Source of the DNA: Pseudoips prasinana
Taxonomy: Eukaryota > Arthropoda > Insecta > Lepidoptera > Nolidae
NCBI GenBank assembly: GCA_951640165.1
Contig: OX621234.1
Coordinates: forward strand, 9,553,001 to 9,617,000
Length of the DNA stretch: 64,000 nucleotides
Direction: 5' to 3'
Made by a program: the position numbers and the translations under genes. A model generated the notes under the pieces. The model was not told the DNA's origin, searched no databases, and saw only the letters and a list, made by a program, of their open reading frames with translations. The stretch's first letter is position 1, and each line of letters begins with the position of its first letter. This document shows positions 36,219 through 48,121 of the stretch, one piece after another.

Positions 36219-36744
36219 TTAACGCAGTATTGTTTGCTTTTGTTTTATTCAATGCTTAAATATTTCTAGGCAGTAGTGTGAATGTACAAACAACAAGCTT
36301 ACTCTTGATCGAAAATCAGGTCGCCAATGTCTTCAAAGTTAAGAGTTAGTATGGAAGCTATATGCCGAAAGCTCTAGGGTCAAAACAATGTCTGATTTAT
36401 TTAGAAAAGCAGGCTATTCACGAAGTAACGAAGGTGGTAAACGACTGCTCATCCTCATCACCTGGATATATGGTCGACCGCCGTGCCGTGGTTAAAACCA
36501 CTACACGGCTACACGTCAACGTGCAAATTACGCTTAAATTCCCTTAAAAAGATATATTTTATAGAGGAGGCAAAAAATCTTCTTTTTTATGTATCCAATT
36601 TTTCAATCACTATGTTGTGTTTGATGCTTCATTTCCATTTCCGACGTATAATTTCCGACTCATCCTTATCTCTTATTTCTTTAATTGCGAAATAGTCTGA
36701 AAGAAATTGCAGGTAGCTTAAAGACCACCCTATCTATAATATTA

Positions 36745-36915
<171 letters not shown>

Positions 36916-37479
36916 CCAACGCCTTATCCGGTAGTTAGGAATTCAGGGCTGGTTGGTTGACCAAGGCTTATCGAAGTTTTCTTTTGTTAATGTTACGTTT
37001 ACCGCTATCCCGTCACGGGTCATTAGTATAGCCCTCCCTCCCCCTCAGTGCACCCTTTTGGGGTTCCAGTTCGAGTCCCGTTGATTACTCAGGAGTCAGG
37101 AGAAACTTTGCAACTGTCGCTATAGCGAAGACGCGGAGCCGTGCATTAAATATACTATTTATAATATATAAACTAATTTAAATCTCAAATAGATGAAACA
37201 ACAGGTTTAAATAACTGTCAAGCTACTGCCACTGGGTACCATTGTTTTGACAACACAGCTAAATTGACACTAAAATTGTCCTGTCTGTTTCATAAGAATT
37301 GGTATTGAGACGAATCGGTGCCATTAGATAATTATTTCTGAGTGTAAAGTAACTAATAATATTTAGGGTGGTGGTCATGGATGCGGGCTTAATTAAATAA
37401 AATGTTTTTGGTATTGCGTTGTGTAAGATGGGTATACATGTGTTATATGTATTTTAATATGGGATAATTTTGTTAACAG

Positions 37480-37664
37480 AGAAAGCGGCAAAAGGCGCGG
37501 AGGGCACAATGCGCGGTGCGTTCCGCGAGATAGTCCAACGCGAGGGAGTGTGCGGGCTGTACCGGGGCATCACGCCGAACTTCATCAAGGTGATCCCCGC
37601 CGTCTCCATCTCCTACGTAGTGTACGAATACGCCTCGCGCTCGCTCGGCGTCAACATGACGTGA
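37480..37664 (+). CDS. SCaMC-type carrier, last exon with stop
   Basis: Follows 'ttgttaacag' and completes the split codon to read [15 protein letters not shown]. It ends [36 protein letters not shown] and TGA at 37662-37664. This is the second half of carrier repeat 3, with the usual EGxxGLYRG segment and the final transmembrane helix. The three exons 30425-30583, 31959-32538 and 37480-37664 encode 307 residues. G+C is much higher than in the other exons (many CGC and GCG codons), including the start of the 3'UTR. Confidence 0.96.
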
Positions 37665-37985
37665 TGCCGCAAGTCGCGCCCCGCCTGCTCACGCCCCGCG
37701 ACCGCCCCGTCGCGCCCGCGCCCCGACGCGAACCCGCTCGCCCACAAACTCGCATCACATTCTAATATAAGCATCTTAGCAAATTGCATTTCGTTGTACA
37801 TAGCTCTCGTACATGTTAAGTCTATTTATTTTACATGTGACGTATTCCAATTTATTATTATGTTATCAATGACTTATTGTATTGTTAAAAATTATTGAGG
37901 TGGATTAGAGTGATTGACAGGCTGACGCTGCGTCGGTCAAACATCTGTGATTACAATAAATTATGTAATTTTTATTTAAATTTTC
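37665..37985 (+). other. Carrier 3'UTR
   Basis: The first 75 bases after the stop are extremely G+C-rich and then turn AT-rich. An AATAAA polyadenylation signal lies at 37955-37960, followed by T-rich sequence. Confidence 0.65.
37955..37960 (+). terminator. Polyadenylation signal AATAAA
   Basis: Canonical hexamer 291 bases after the stop codon. It is followed within about 20-30 bases by 'ttatgtaatttttattt', fitting a downstream element. Confidence 0.6.
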
Positions 37986-38580
37986 TCTTTATTTACCTTG
38001 TGCGCTCTTTTGAATTAGACCGTCCATGGTTTAGGCCATCTTAATTTATTTTTAGTTTTTGATTTGATAAGGCTTTGTTTATATTGAGAATAAAACTTAC
38101 CTATCTACAAGGTGAAACAGGTATAGTGGAGGAGCTTGAAGGATCGCAATCTACCCGTGAATGTGAATAACGTGAAAGAAACTAGTTTGTTAATAAAAAA
38201 TGAGTAGTAATAAATTGTGGGTTCCTGTTCAAAATCGGTCAGCTGAACCAAATACACATAGTACAGTGAACATTTTTGTTAGACATTTTTAAAATGAATG
38301 TCTTAATTAACTTCGTTCAGTTTCTCAGGTAAATTCACTCGCAGTAGTTGTTCTAGCTGTTGATCTCAATGGTTCGTAACTGATCGGCGAGGTAAAGCAC
38401 CTATACACGGGCAGTCCATTGGATCGGTGGCCGCCAAAGTGTTTTAATTTCTGAGCGTGTCCGTACTTCGGAGGGAACGCAAAGTATCTAGTAAAATACA
38501 CTAGAAAATAACCTATTCTTCAATTTCATGGACAGATTCCGGCCCCTATGTCTCGTCCACTATTTGTGTTACGCTTTGTA
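37986..38580. other. Intergenic, no recognised feature
   Basis: AT-rich spacer downstream of the carrier gene. Confidence 0.4.
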
Positions 38581-38717
38581 CATCCACGCCAGCACATCCA
38601 GCTACCCCAAGCTGTCAAATTTCTTTTATAGATTTTCAACTTTATCACAAAAGCATAAGGTTCACTTTCTATTGGGGAAATTTGACAGATTGGGGTAGCT
38701 TGTAGTGCTGGCGTCTG
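38581..38717. mobile_element. TA-flanked MITE, 'cgccagcacatccagctacc' family, copy 1
   Basis: TA flanks both ends. The terminal inverted repeat ends in '...gtgctggcgtctg', and the inner halves also pair ('ccccaagctgtcaaattt' with 'aaatttgacag'). Confidence 0.88.
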
Positions 38718-39644
38718 TACAACGAATATAGTGACGATTTTTTTTTTCTTTTTTTTTTCAACTATAATATGGGATGAAATAATGTCAAGTAGATTCCATT
38801 AACAAAATGGTTTTTTCTTGTAAAATAACAAGTTTAGATAAACAGGCCGACATATCAGACTCCTGTAGCCCATTTGTGGAATACGAAGTCTCTTAAGGTC
38901 ACCAAATTTTCAGAACCTATGGATAAAATCAAAAAGTAAAATAAAAATACTTCCAAAGATTCTATTTTTTTTTAGGAATTCGAGTGGTTTCTTATAGTCT
39001 GTAGTGGGAATGGGGTATAATAATAATAATCAGTCAGCAGCATACTGTATCTGAGGTAAGAAACGAGCTGTGATAAGCAAAATGTTGAAAACAATTGTAG
39101 GCCAGAATAGCACTAGATGTCTTCGAACAGGTAGATATAAACTGTCTTTATTGGCACGATGAATACGAAATGTAAGGGATATGGAAAGAAAGGTACTTTT
39201 TTTCAAAGACTTGCCACTGTCCCACACCTGCGCCCGCGCAGTCCTTGTCACGCAAGCAACACCCATTTTACATTGTTCGCGCAATCATCCAGTGGTCTGA
39301 CTTTAGTGTATACCGTACATGGAGAAACCTGTAAATGTAAGATGTATATCTCTAACCACCCTTCCAAACCTACTGTCTTGGACCTCTTGTATTGGACAAA
39401 TCTGTTGCCGGTCAAAGGCAAGACACAAATTAGCTACGGAATGGTCATATTATAGGTATTACCTATCTACGCGTATGTTTGGTATTCCATTTATAAGAAC
39501 GAAACTCACCGCATTTCTCTGTAACAGAGAAAATATAGGATATAACTGCTCAGTGTTCACTTTACATAGTCTCGCTGCGTCACAAGCGCTGTGCGCCTTT
39601 AATTTTATGTGCCAAGTCAGGTAGTAGGTTCATCTAAATTGATA
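38718..39644. other. Intergenic, no recognised gene
   Basis: Overlapping open frames at 39030-39624 have no recognisable domain. Confidence 0.35.
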
Positions 39645-39777
39645 CAGACGCCAGCACATCCAGCTACCCCAATCTGTCAAATTTCCCCTATTGAAAGTGA
39701 ACCTTATGCTTATGTGATAAAGTTGAAAATCTATAAATATCAATTTGACATATTGGGGCTGGATGTGCTGGCGTCTG
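39645..39777. mobile_element. TA-flanked MITE, same family, copy 2
   Basis: CAGACGCCAGCACATCC at the left and its reverse complement at the right, both bordered by TA. The central part is inverted relative to copies 1 and 3. Confidence 0.92.
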
Positions 39778-40216
39778 TACCTTTCTCAACCATTGTATGA
39801 TTAGCGAAATGAAAATAAAAGCGCTGACAGTTATTTTTATTAAAACATACTGTCAGGTAAAATGTGAAGACAGAATCGGGAATTAATGACAACTCAAAGA
39901 TGGATACTGAATATGACGTGGCGTCGAATGTGCTTCGAGAAAAGTTGTATAGCTTACATATTAATCTACTTATTATTGTTGTCGATGTTGATTTATTTTA
40001 CATTTGCTTCCAAATACTTGGCACATTTCATTGTTATTCAAATCGCTGTTGGTTTCATTAAAAAACCGAAAAGTCTTATCGTACTTAAATCTATTCTAGT
40101 ATATTAATGAAGGCTTTCTAATTATAAAAGTTATTGTTTGTTATAACTGTTGATTTGTTATGTATACACTCATTACCGTACGATACAGACACCCATTAGG
40201 TAGACTTCAATGAATA

Positions 40217-40218
<2 letters not shown>

Positions 40219-40248
<30 letters not shown>
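40219..40248 (+). repeat. (AC)n microsatellite
   Basis: About 15 AC dinucleotides. Confidence 0.97.
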
Positions 40249-40376
40249 GGTGACCTATTACCATAAAGTGGGCCGTATGCTTGCTTGCCAACTAAGTTGT
40301 ATAAATGTTGTTACTAGGTTGATTGCTCGCCGTAAGAATATTAAAATATTATGAATAAATATTTATTGAAATAGTA

Positions 40377-40512
40377 CAGACGCCAGCACATCCAGCTACC
40401 CCAATCTGTCAAATTTCTTTTATAGATTTTCAACTTTATCACATAAATATTAAGGTTCACTTTCTATTGGGGAAATTTGACAGATTGGGTTACCTTGATG
40501 TGCTGGCGTCTC
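40377..40512. mobile_element. TA-flanked MITE, same family, copy 3
   Basis: CAGACGCCAGCACATCC at the left and 'gatgtgctggcgtctc' at the right, with TA on each side. Confidence 0.92.
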
Positions 40513-40641
40513 TATGTATACCAGATGACACGTACCAACAATTTTTGATTGGTCTAAGTAATGCCATTTTTCGGAATTCAGCAATCATGACAGAACGTGG
40601 ACATACCATTTCACCGCAAACTGCCGGCGTCTTAAATGTTC

Positions 40642-41032
40642 ACCCCAATCTGTCAAATTTCCCCAATAGAAGTGAACCGTATATCTTAATACTGCATCTA
40701 TTTTGTCATTATTGGGTTTCAACCCTTCGCTAGTGATAGTATGCCCTAAGTAAAGTACTTCCTTTCTTAGGAAATTAGATTTATCTAACTGTACCTTAAG
40801 GTTCGTTTCGCGAAGTCTATCGAACACGGCCCTAAGTTTTTCGTTGTGCTCTTGGATGCTTTTTGCGAAAATAATTACGTCATCAAGATATACAAGGCAA
40901 TGGATACCCTGAAGGCCTCTTAGTACGTTGTCCATTGCGCGCTGGAAGGTTGCCGGTGCCGTTTTGTGCCTTAAGTTGTAAATCTATAAAAGAAATTTGA
41001 CAGATTGAGGTAGCGGTGTGTGCTGGCGTCTG
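40642..41032. mobile_element. Same MITE family, copy 4, with a gypsy fragment in place of its centre
   Basis: Left inner part 'caccccaatctgtcaaattt' to about 40679 and right part from about 40973 to 'gtgctggcgtctg' at 41032 (followed by TA) belong to the MITE. Between them lies retrotransposon sequence. The outermost left repeat is lost or scrambled. Confidence 0.8.
40680..40972 (-). pseudogene. Ty3/gypsy reverse transcriptase fragment
   Basis: On the minus strand this encodes the palm region of a gypsy-type (17.6/297-like) reverse transcriptase. It begins APATFQRAMDNVLRGL, then the catalytic YLDD box (40890 to 40879). It continues through a KVQLDKSNF segment to LGHTITSEGLKPN and KIDAV. About 97 residues are open without a stop, and the frame then runs into MITE sequence. 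No LTR, protease, RNase H or integrase is present, so it is a captured or truncated fragment. Confidence 0.9.
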
Positions 41033-42775
41033 TACAATTATCGCATCACACTATATATCACATCAGTACGGGCCAGAGCTAATCGTTTTCTTGTAACTTC
41101 CAATAGCGCATTGCCTGTAGTTCTTTGACTATCTTGACTTCCTCCACATTTAACTGCCAAGTGAGCATACTTTAAGGTTTCTATTAACCAGTTGTTCGAT
41201 AACGGCGAGGTACTCTCCGGTAGAGTGCAACGGCTTCCTGTGGCCCTCTATTTCATGTATGCACAAGTCTCCCTATAGTCTTTCATCATTTCATATATCT
41301 ATTTACTAATCTGACCATTACCTAGTGGGTGTGTTAGGATAAAAATAGTAATTCTTCTCTCTCTTTGTGATGTTTGGTAGTTCTTCAAATTATGATGATA
41401 TTCAGAAAAGAAAATAATTCATACTTATGAAGGTAATGTTTTATTGCTTTTATCCTACTAGGCGAAGAAGAAGTAATGAAAATTTCCCAGCTTTTTTCAA
41501 ATGTGTATGATGTAAATGGGGATCGCACGTTATTGTATTTTGTCATAATAAATTATAGATTCGATATTACAAGTTGTTAGGTAGGTAGAAACAAATTTTG
41601 TAGCTTATTTGTAGTTTTGCTAGTTACTGTGTTTTCTGTATCGACATGTTATATATTAAAAATATCTATTATATTGTTAATACTATGTAGTTGACGCTTT
41701 GAATGGAGTTATTTGAATATGCTATTGGATATGGAACTTAGTAAGTAGGTAGTTAGGTACCGTATAATTACAAATAAATGTATTATTTTAAATAGAAGCG
41801 CTTAGGAAGTCCAAGCTATAAATGTATCTTAGTTAGGTCTCTCTAATATTCCATACACTTATACAGATATTAAGATAAGGTTTCTTAATACCTTTGTCCT
41901 ATTTACAGGTTGGTTCTATACATGGATCTACTAATTTTAAGGGCTGGAGGGGTTATAGTTTAAGATTTCTGAATATTTTTCAATAGAAAATCGTATTTGT
42001 AACTGTTTGTCCCTAAGAGAAATTGATCACTCTTATCTTTTTTAACCTTGAACCGGTCCATGAGCAAAACACCTTATACAATGTGGCAGACTATATTATA
42101 AACACCTTCATCTTCTCACTTTCTGGATTGTGTTCTAGTGTAGAACTAATGCGGAGCAGTTGTTTGATGTTACATTTCAGGTAGGTAACGATTTTGTTTC
42201 AGAGGTGGTGGTGGTATGAGTTTGCAAAGTATGTGAGTACGAACGAGTTCGAGTTTTTAACGGATATGCAGCGCTGTTCGCTTACGTGGTGATGTGATAA
42301 GTTTGGCACTAAAATTTTTTTCTCATCCGAAGCTCGAATTCACGGATTCCTTGCATTTTCTGTGGACTCATACTTGAAACTAACAGTTCTGTAGAGGTAT
42401 TTGAATTAGTTAAAAATCTGTAAACCCCATATAATCATATACAGCGGTTGGGTCTTCAAGAATATTATAAATAGGTAACTACTATTTTTCTGTCATAATT
42501 TGAATTTGTAATACCTTAAGAGACACTATATCATAAAAAGACACTCATGTGTTTTAATGTTTGATCTAGATTAATTACAACTACCTTTGCTGATGAGTTA
42601 TATGATTATCAGTGTAAATCTCTGCTCTCTACCCTAAAGAATACCCAAGAAATACATGTTGTTTCGGGGAAGATGTGGAAACCAGTATACATAACTATAA
42701 AACTAACAAGCTAATCTTGTTTCTAACAGAAGCAATGATATCCTACACTTAGATTACGATTTATAATTGCTATTT

Positions 42776-42816
42776 TGTTTTCCACATCTTGAGGCTAACT
42801 CAAGATGTGGAAAACA
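42776..42816. repeat. Perfect hairpin, 18-bp arms, 5-base loop
   Basis: TGTTTTCCACATCTTGAG (42776-42793) and its exact reverse complement (42799-42816). A third partial copy of the arm, 'tgttttccacatcatctca', follows at about 42839. Confidence 0.92.
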
Positions 42817-44234
42817 AATACGTCTCTACGACGGATTTTGTTTTCCACATCATCTCAGGCGCTGTTAAGAGCCACAATTGATGTTATCTATTTTTTTACT
42901 AATACTACTCGGCTTTCCTTTCTAAAAGAAAGATATATGAATCAACTATATTTTAAGGAGTACAATTAAACTAGTCAAACATCTAAACTCAATTTTAACA
43001 AAAGAATCTCAATATAAAAAGATAATTTTAAAAATAATTTACATATATGAAAAATCTAACATAACGATGTTCTTTATAATCATAAGTTACTAATAGCTTC
43101 GGTTTCTCATAAAAATAATGATTTCCAGCAATTAATAGATGTTTTTTCAATTTGATCCTGATTTAACTCATTTAGATAGTTCTCTGTTCATTCTATTTTT
43201 ACCCTTCCTCGTTAACTTGTACGGGCGGGATTGGTATGACACGGTAAACTTTGGCGCCCTCAGCCACTATACCCTGTTGTGGCAGGCGTACTTAATATAT
43301 AAAAGACAGTAGATAGCCAGAGTACTCATGGAGTCCGAAATATCTGGTCAATGTCTAATAAGTAATCTCTATATAAGAATAGGGTTCATTTTAAAGCCTT
43401 TGCTCATCCCGAATGTATTTTCTTTTGGGTTCTATTGAAAGAAATGCAGAGTATGGGCAGATAAAGGTGTCTGTAATATAAATTTGGGTTTAACAGTATG
43501 TTTGTTTGACGGTACTTTGGCTAAAGTGTTGTAATTGCAGCGTTAAATAAGTAGGCAGAGTGATTACTTATACCCCCTACATCGTAATGATCTTTCAATA
43601 TTTACACCTGGCATAATTACTATTACGTAGGTACTTAACCCAAATTAAAAATCCATTTTATAGTGTAATTATTGATAATTAATATAAACGTGTTGTAATA
43701 AAATACGAATAGGTACAACATCACCGACGTATTAAATGCCTTTTGCCTTGTCTATTCTAAAATATCTTAACAATTCTGTATGTAACTACTATTTAAAAGA
43801 AATATTATTGTGTTGAAGTATTTCAATAAAATATTTGCTGTTGATTGATATTTATCTGAATAAATAAATAATTGACAAATCATACTTGTTTTAATATTAC
43901 GATCTTAAATATTGCTTGATTTCAGCCGTTTAGTAGGAGCTTCTTTTAAGCTGAACATACAGCGCGAGTTTATTTTCGTGTGAAAATGTCAAACCTCAAC
44001 ACCAGCTAGAATTTATGACAATCCTAAGTCCGGTAAGTGTGAAGGGAACTTTGGAATCGGTTGTCTTTACGTGTTAAAATAAATATTCCGTGCAATTATT
44101 GGTAGCACGGCGCCAACGTGGGCTCGAATATGAATGATCCACAGACAGAGTCCTGAATGATCGCTGATCGTAACAACCAATCGTTTCGTGTGTGGAGCGG
44201 CAATTTGACGCGATAGATCGTCACGATTTGTTTA

Positions 44235-44255
44235 GATCCATCGTAACGATGGATC
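44235..44255. repeat. Near-perfect 21-bp palindrome
   Basis: GATCCATCGT and its reverse complement, separated by one base. Confidence 0.85.
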
Positions 44256-44499
44256 GTACCGTATATAGATAGGGCACTTAAGGCTTCATCACGAAACTAA
44301 AACTTTCCATAACATTTAAATAATACCTTGCACGGTAAGTATCTTGTTGTTTATGGCAATCCTATGACGTCATGTCCAGGTATCAAGGCAGAAAACACGC
44401 GCAATTTTTTAAAAATTATGCATTATATAGGTAATTTTAAGTACTTACATAAATACCTATATGTAAATTAAGCTGTATTTTTGCTGGATACATACTTAG

Positions 44500-44595
44500 A
44501 TACTACATTATATATATATATTATATACTTAGATATATATATATTAGTTTATATATTTTATAGTATGTAAGTGTATATATATATATATATATATG
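44500..44595. repeat. TA-rich microsatellite region
   Basis: Several interrupted (TA)n runs, the longest at about 44573-44592. Confidence 0.85.
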
Positions 44596-44855
44596 ATATG
44601 TATCTGTTTAATTTATATGTACCTTATATAAATATCTTCTCATCTACAATATTTTTATACTCAGTGCACCTACCATGTTTTCTCTGCATCACCCTAAGGT
44701 TGACTGTTAGAGAATGCCTTTGGCATTAAGTCCGCCTTTGTGCAATTCTGTGCAAGAAGTTTTTAAATAAAAAAAAAAATAAAAAAAATATGGTTCATTC
44801 TAATGGATTTCTAAAAAGTTCTGTGAGTCCCCCCTATTGTGGATTATCAAGCAAT

Positions 44856-45250
44856 AAAAAAAACCGGCCAAGTGCGAGTCGGGCTCGCACATGAAGGGTT
44901 CCGTAGCAGCAAGTATTTCAGTTGATTAAATGAAAGCAAATTGCGGTTTATAACGTATTAAAAAATAACTACTTGCTAGATCTCGTTCAAACCAATTTTC
45001 GTTGTTAGTTTCTATGGTAATGTACATCATATTTTTTTTTTTTAGTTTTATCATTCTCTTATTTTAGAAATTACAGGGGGGGGACACTCATTTTACCACT
45101 TTGCAAGTGTCTCTCGCGCAAACTATTCAGTTTAGCCAAAAATGATAATATTAGGAACCTCATTTTGATGTCACGTTGATGTCTGGTAGCATTACATCTA
45201 TGGGGGTGATCACTTCTTGCGTTTTAATCTGCTCTAATAATCTCAAATGG
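44856..45250 (+). mobile_element. 'ccggccaagtgcgag' element, 5' part
   Basis: Starts 'aaaaccggccaagtgcgag' and follows the same course as 57865-58190: 'cagcaagtatttcagttga', 'gatctcgttcaaac', a G run, then 'gtgtctctcgcgcaaac'. The 3' end is not found. Confidence 0.72.
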
Positions 45251-45998
45251 CGTTAAATCGGGCATTTCGGCTGATTTTAACTAAGTTGCCCTAAGATTAA
45301 CAAACAAACATGAAAAAAACCTTCGAAAATAACAAATCTAACAAAAATCTACAACTTTTTTTATTTCTCATGGTAGTGAAATCATAGGTACCTACCACAA
45401 AAAAAACATTGTAGGACATAAAATTAATATGCCGGAATGTGCATTTTAGACATGCAAATAAGAAATATACGCTCTATTTAGACCATACCTAATCAAATCA
45501 TCGACATCATCATCGATCTTGAGTACCTAATATCTACCCTTTCTTTCATCATTGAGTAATATCTATGATTCATAAAGCATTAATTACAATATAAAAAAAA
45601 GGGAACGGGATCACGGGAAACATCTGATCTAGAATTTTTCTCCATTTCCATACTCTCCATACTTTTAGAATACGCTTCAAGTTTCAACCATTTGATTAGT
45701 AATCATGATGGCCCGTTTGTGTGGAGCTTGCATATACTTTCCATCGTCGAATTAGGGATGTTGCGGTTGCAAATTTTTTCACATCCGCGGATGCGGATGC
45801 GGATTTGTTGGCGTTCACATCTGCAGATGCGGATATGGATGGTATTTTACAAAAAAATATATAGGTGCATATTTCTGTACTTGTATAGTAGAATAAAATT
45901 AAAGATACACAAGTACTGTGTAATATACTGGGGGAATTCCACAGACATAAAATCTACGTTTATACTACAAAAAAAAATGTCTAAGAATTATTTATAGT
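45251..45998. other. No recognised gene; one codon-like GC repeat
   Basis: 45780-45842 has a short 'gcggatgcggat' repeat common in repeat-derived DNA. The open frame over it is not credible as a gene. Confidence 0.35.
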
Positions 45999-46260
45999 AT
46001 GTATACAACAGACTCGCTTAGAACCATATTCAGGGATAAAGGTTTTCTGACACTTATTGGTATTTATATTCTGGAAATTTGTATTTTTGTAAAACACAAC
46101 ATGGAATATTTTGTGCTCAAATCTGCCACCAGATCTAATTTACGGACTAAATATAAGTATAACTTACAGTTGCCACCATCCATTAATAATACAATTTTTT
46201 ACAAGAGTGCATTTGTTACTGCAATAAAATAAAAATAAATAAAATAAAAAAAGGTTTTTA
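45999..46260 (+). mobile_element. LINE remnant: C-terminal end of a reverse transcriptase ORF
   Basis: The frame reads LRTIFRDKGFLTLIGIYILE, a variant of the ILTLPSLYILE motif found after the thumb of jockey/CR1-like LINE polymerases. It ends at 46230-46232 and runs into an 'aataaaataaaaataaataaa'-type tail. Strongly truncated. Confidence 0.65.
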
Positions 46261-47032
46261 TTCACCTAGACTTTAAAAAAGCGCTTGTGAATAGTCAGAA
46301 CATGTTTGTAGTAATATAGTTGTATACATTAGATATTATTTCTAGTAACATAGATATTTAGGTACATCTTGTATGAAAACATTTATAAAATTTATTTTAT
46401 TACAGAAATGATATTTAGCTAGCTCGTATCAAGTTATTGTCAAGAGATTATGTTTAATTATCTAGTTTAAGTCTAATATTTTTACTACATACCTATTGTC
46501 AATGGTTCTGTCTATATTAAGGGTATTATTATTATGACGGACCTTGTGTTAATAACGACGGTCGCGCTTTAATGCTACCACCGGATCCAATGCGCCCCAA
46601 CTGAGAAGACCCAGCGAAACAAACTCAGTGGGTTCATCTACTACCGGTTTTAACACGACCCAGTTGAGACGGTCCGGCGAAACATACTCAAGCGGGCATG
46701 AACACGGGATTTGGTCCAATTAGAGTAATAATTTAGCAGGCAAACACAATATATGCTCGATCGGTTGTCTGAATGCTTATTATTTTAGATTATATTTAGG
46801 TATACAAAAGAAAAACTTCGAAACAATAACATTATACATTTTGAGACAGAGTCAATAATTTTAAATTAAGTATATGATAGCAATCATTTACAGATAGTTC
46901 ACGTAACATATAATACGCATATATAATCATCTACCTGTTAATCGTTTTGAAAAAGTGGCTTATTTACCATGTGTTTTATGATTGCAATGAGTATTTTGCC
47001 AAAAAGTTGTCCACAAATATAGGTATATTACT
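46261..47032. other. Intergenic; two-copy degenerate repeat near 46585-46715
   Basis: 'aactgagaagacccagcgaaac' style text at about 46599 recurs at about 46662 as 'cagttgagacggtccggcg'; the period is about 65 bases. No gene seen. Confidence 0.4.
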
Positions 47033-47135
47033 AGCTGACCCGACAGACGCTGTCCTGTCTTAACGATGACTATTTCATTCGAATTCCCTACTCTACCCTA
47101 CCCTACCCCTACTCTAAATTTAAGTAAATGATGAA
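47033..47135 (-). mobile_element. Helitron-like or related end, minus strand
   Basis: CTAGCTGACCCGACAGACGC followed by 'gtcctgtctt' is a common lepidopteran repeat terminus. A ccctac repeat lies at 47083-47110. Confidence 0.45.
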
Positions 47136-47970
47136 TTATCCATTTGTCTCTAAAGTGAGAATTTGGCCGCCCTCTGAACTTGCCGGCCGGGGCATGGGCC
47201 CCGGCTTACCCCTCCTAGATCTGGGGCTGCCTTCTACCAAGATAATGGCGTCGTAGAATTGTCGCTAATCTGTCGCAATTGGTAGTTCATTTGAATCTAA
47301 AGTATAAAACATTACAAACACAATTGACGAAAAATAACTGTTACTTGTGATAGAATACTGTGTTCTCGTAAGTTTGATGTCGCTGATCGCCTTTTACACG
47401 TAAATACCGCACCATTCACCATTTTTACGGAGTACTACTTCGCGACAGGAAACGACACCAAATGGCCGAGTTTCGAGTGAAACAGTTTTATATAACTTGA
47501 ATGGCCAAGGGGCACGAATGGCCGGCAGAGGGGTCCGCCTTGCGTTAACGTCTCCATTGACAGCTAAATGATCGGAGATATACCTAGCACACGTTTAAAC
47601 ACTCCGAGCCTCCGAGCAATACATGCTTCCAACGCTCCATGCTCTATGGACCAAAGTTATGACATTTAAAAATATATCTACAATTGTCTCTGATGGGAAT
47701 TTGTAATCTGTGTAACTTCAAATGTCTTTCTTTTCAATTCAGCACGTGTAGACGCGGACGACTTGCTTATCATCCCGTTAAAGTAATTTAGGTAATGTTA
47801 ATAATTTCCATTGATACACGTGAACCAATTAAAGTGTTTATACTTTAATAAATTTCCTACAGTTTGTTGAAATTAGTATTGTGAAATAATGAGAGTATTA
47901 AAGAAACACATAATTTTTTATATTTTTTGTGGTAGTGTAATTTATATTTGGTGTTGATTAGGTAGCCAAA
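47136..47970. other. Upstream flank of the ABCF2-type gene
   Basis: No promoter element can be identified with confidence. 47180-47260 is G+C-rich and probably repeat-derived. The 5'UTR must lie just before 47971, and a non-coding exon upstream is possible. Confidence 0.3.
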
Positions 47971-48121
47971 ATGCCGTCTGATGCTAAGAAAAGGGCACAA
48001 CAGAAAAAGAAGGAGCAGGCTGGCAGCAGGAACAAGAAACCGATTGCCAAAGTGAGCAACGAAGAGAATGGATCGGCAACCAACGGTAACGCCAAGGAAG
48101 ATCGTGAGCTCACCGCAGAAG
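47971..48121 (+). CDS. ABCF2-type ABC ATPase, exon 1
   Basis: ATG at 47971 opens MPSDAKKRAQQKKKEQA, the lysine-rich start typical of ABCF2 (human begins MPSDLAKKKAAKKKE). The exon ends ...DRELTAE plus one base at a gtaaat donor: 50 codons plus one. ABCF proteins have two ATPase domains and no membrane segments; they work in the cytoplasm with ribosomes or the translation machinery. The basic, low-complexity N-terminus precedes the first ATPase domain. Confidence 0.93.

Larger units (their letters stand above)
41035..44855. other. Long intergenic stretch without recognised genes
   Basis: AT-rich. Noted inside: a perfect hairpin at 42776, a possible LTR-type primer-binding sequence near 44115, a 21-bp palindrome at 44235 and TA-rich microsatellites at 44500-44595. 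No exon could be supported. Confidence 0.35.
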
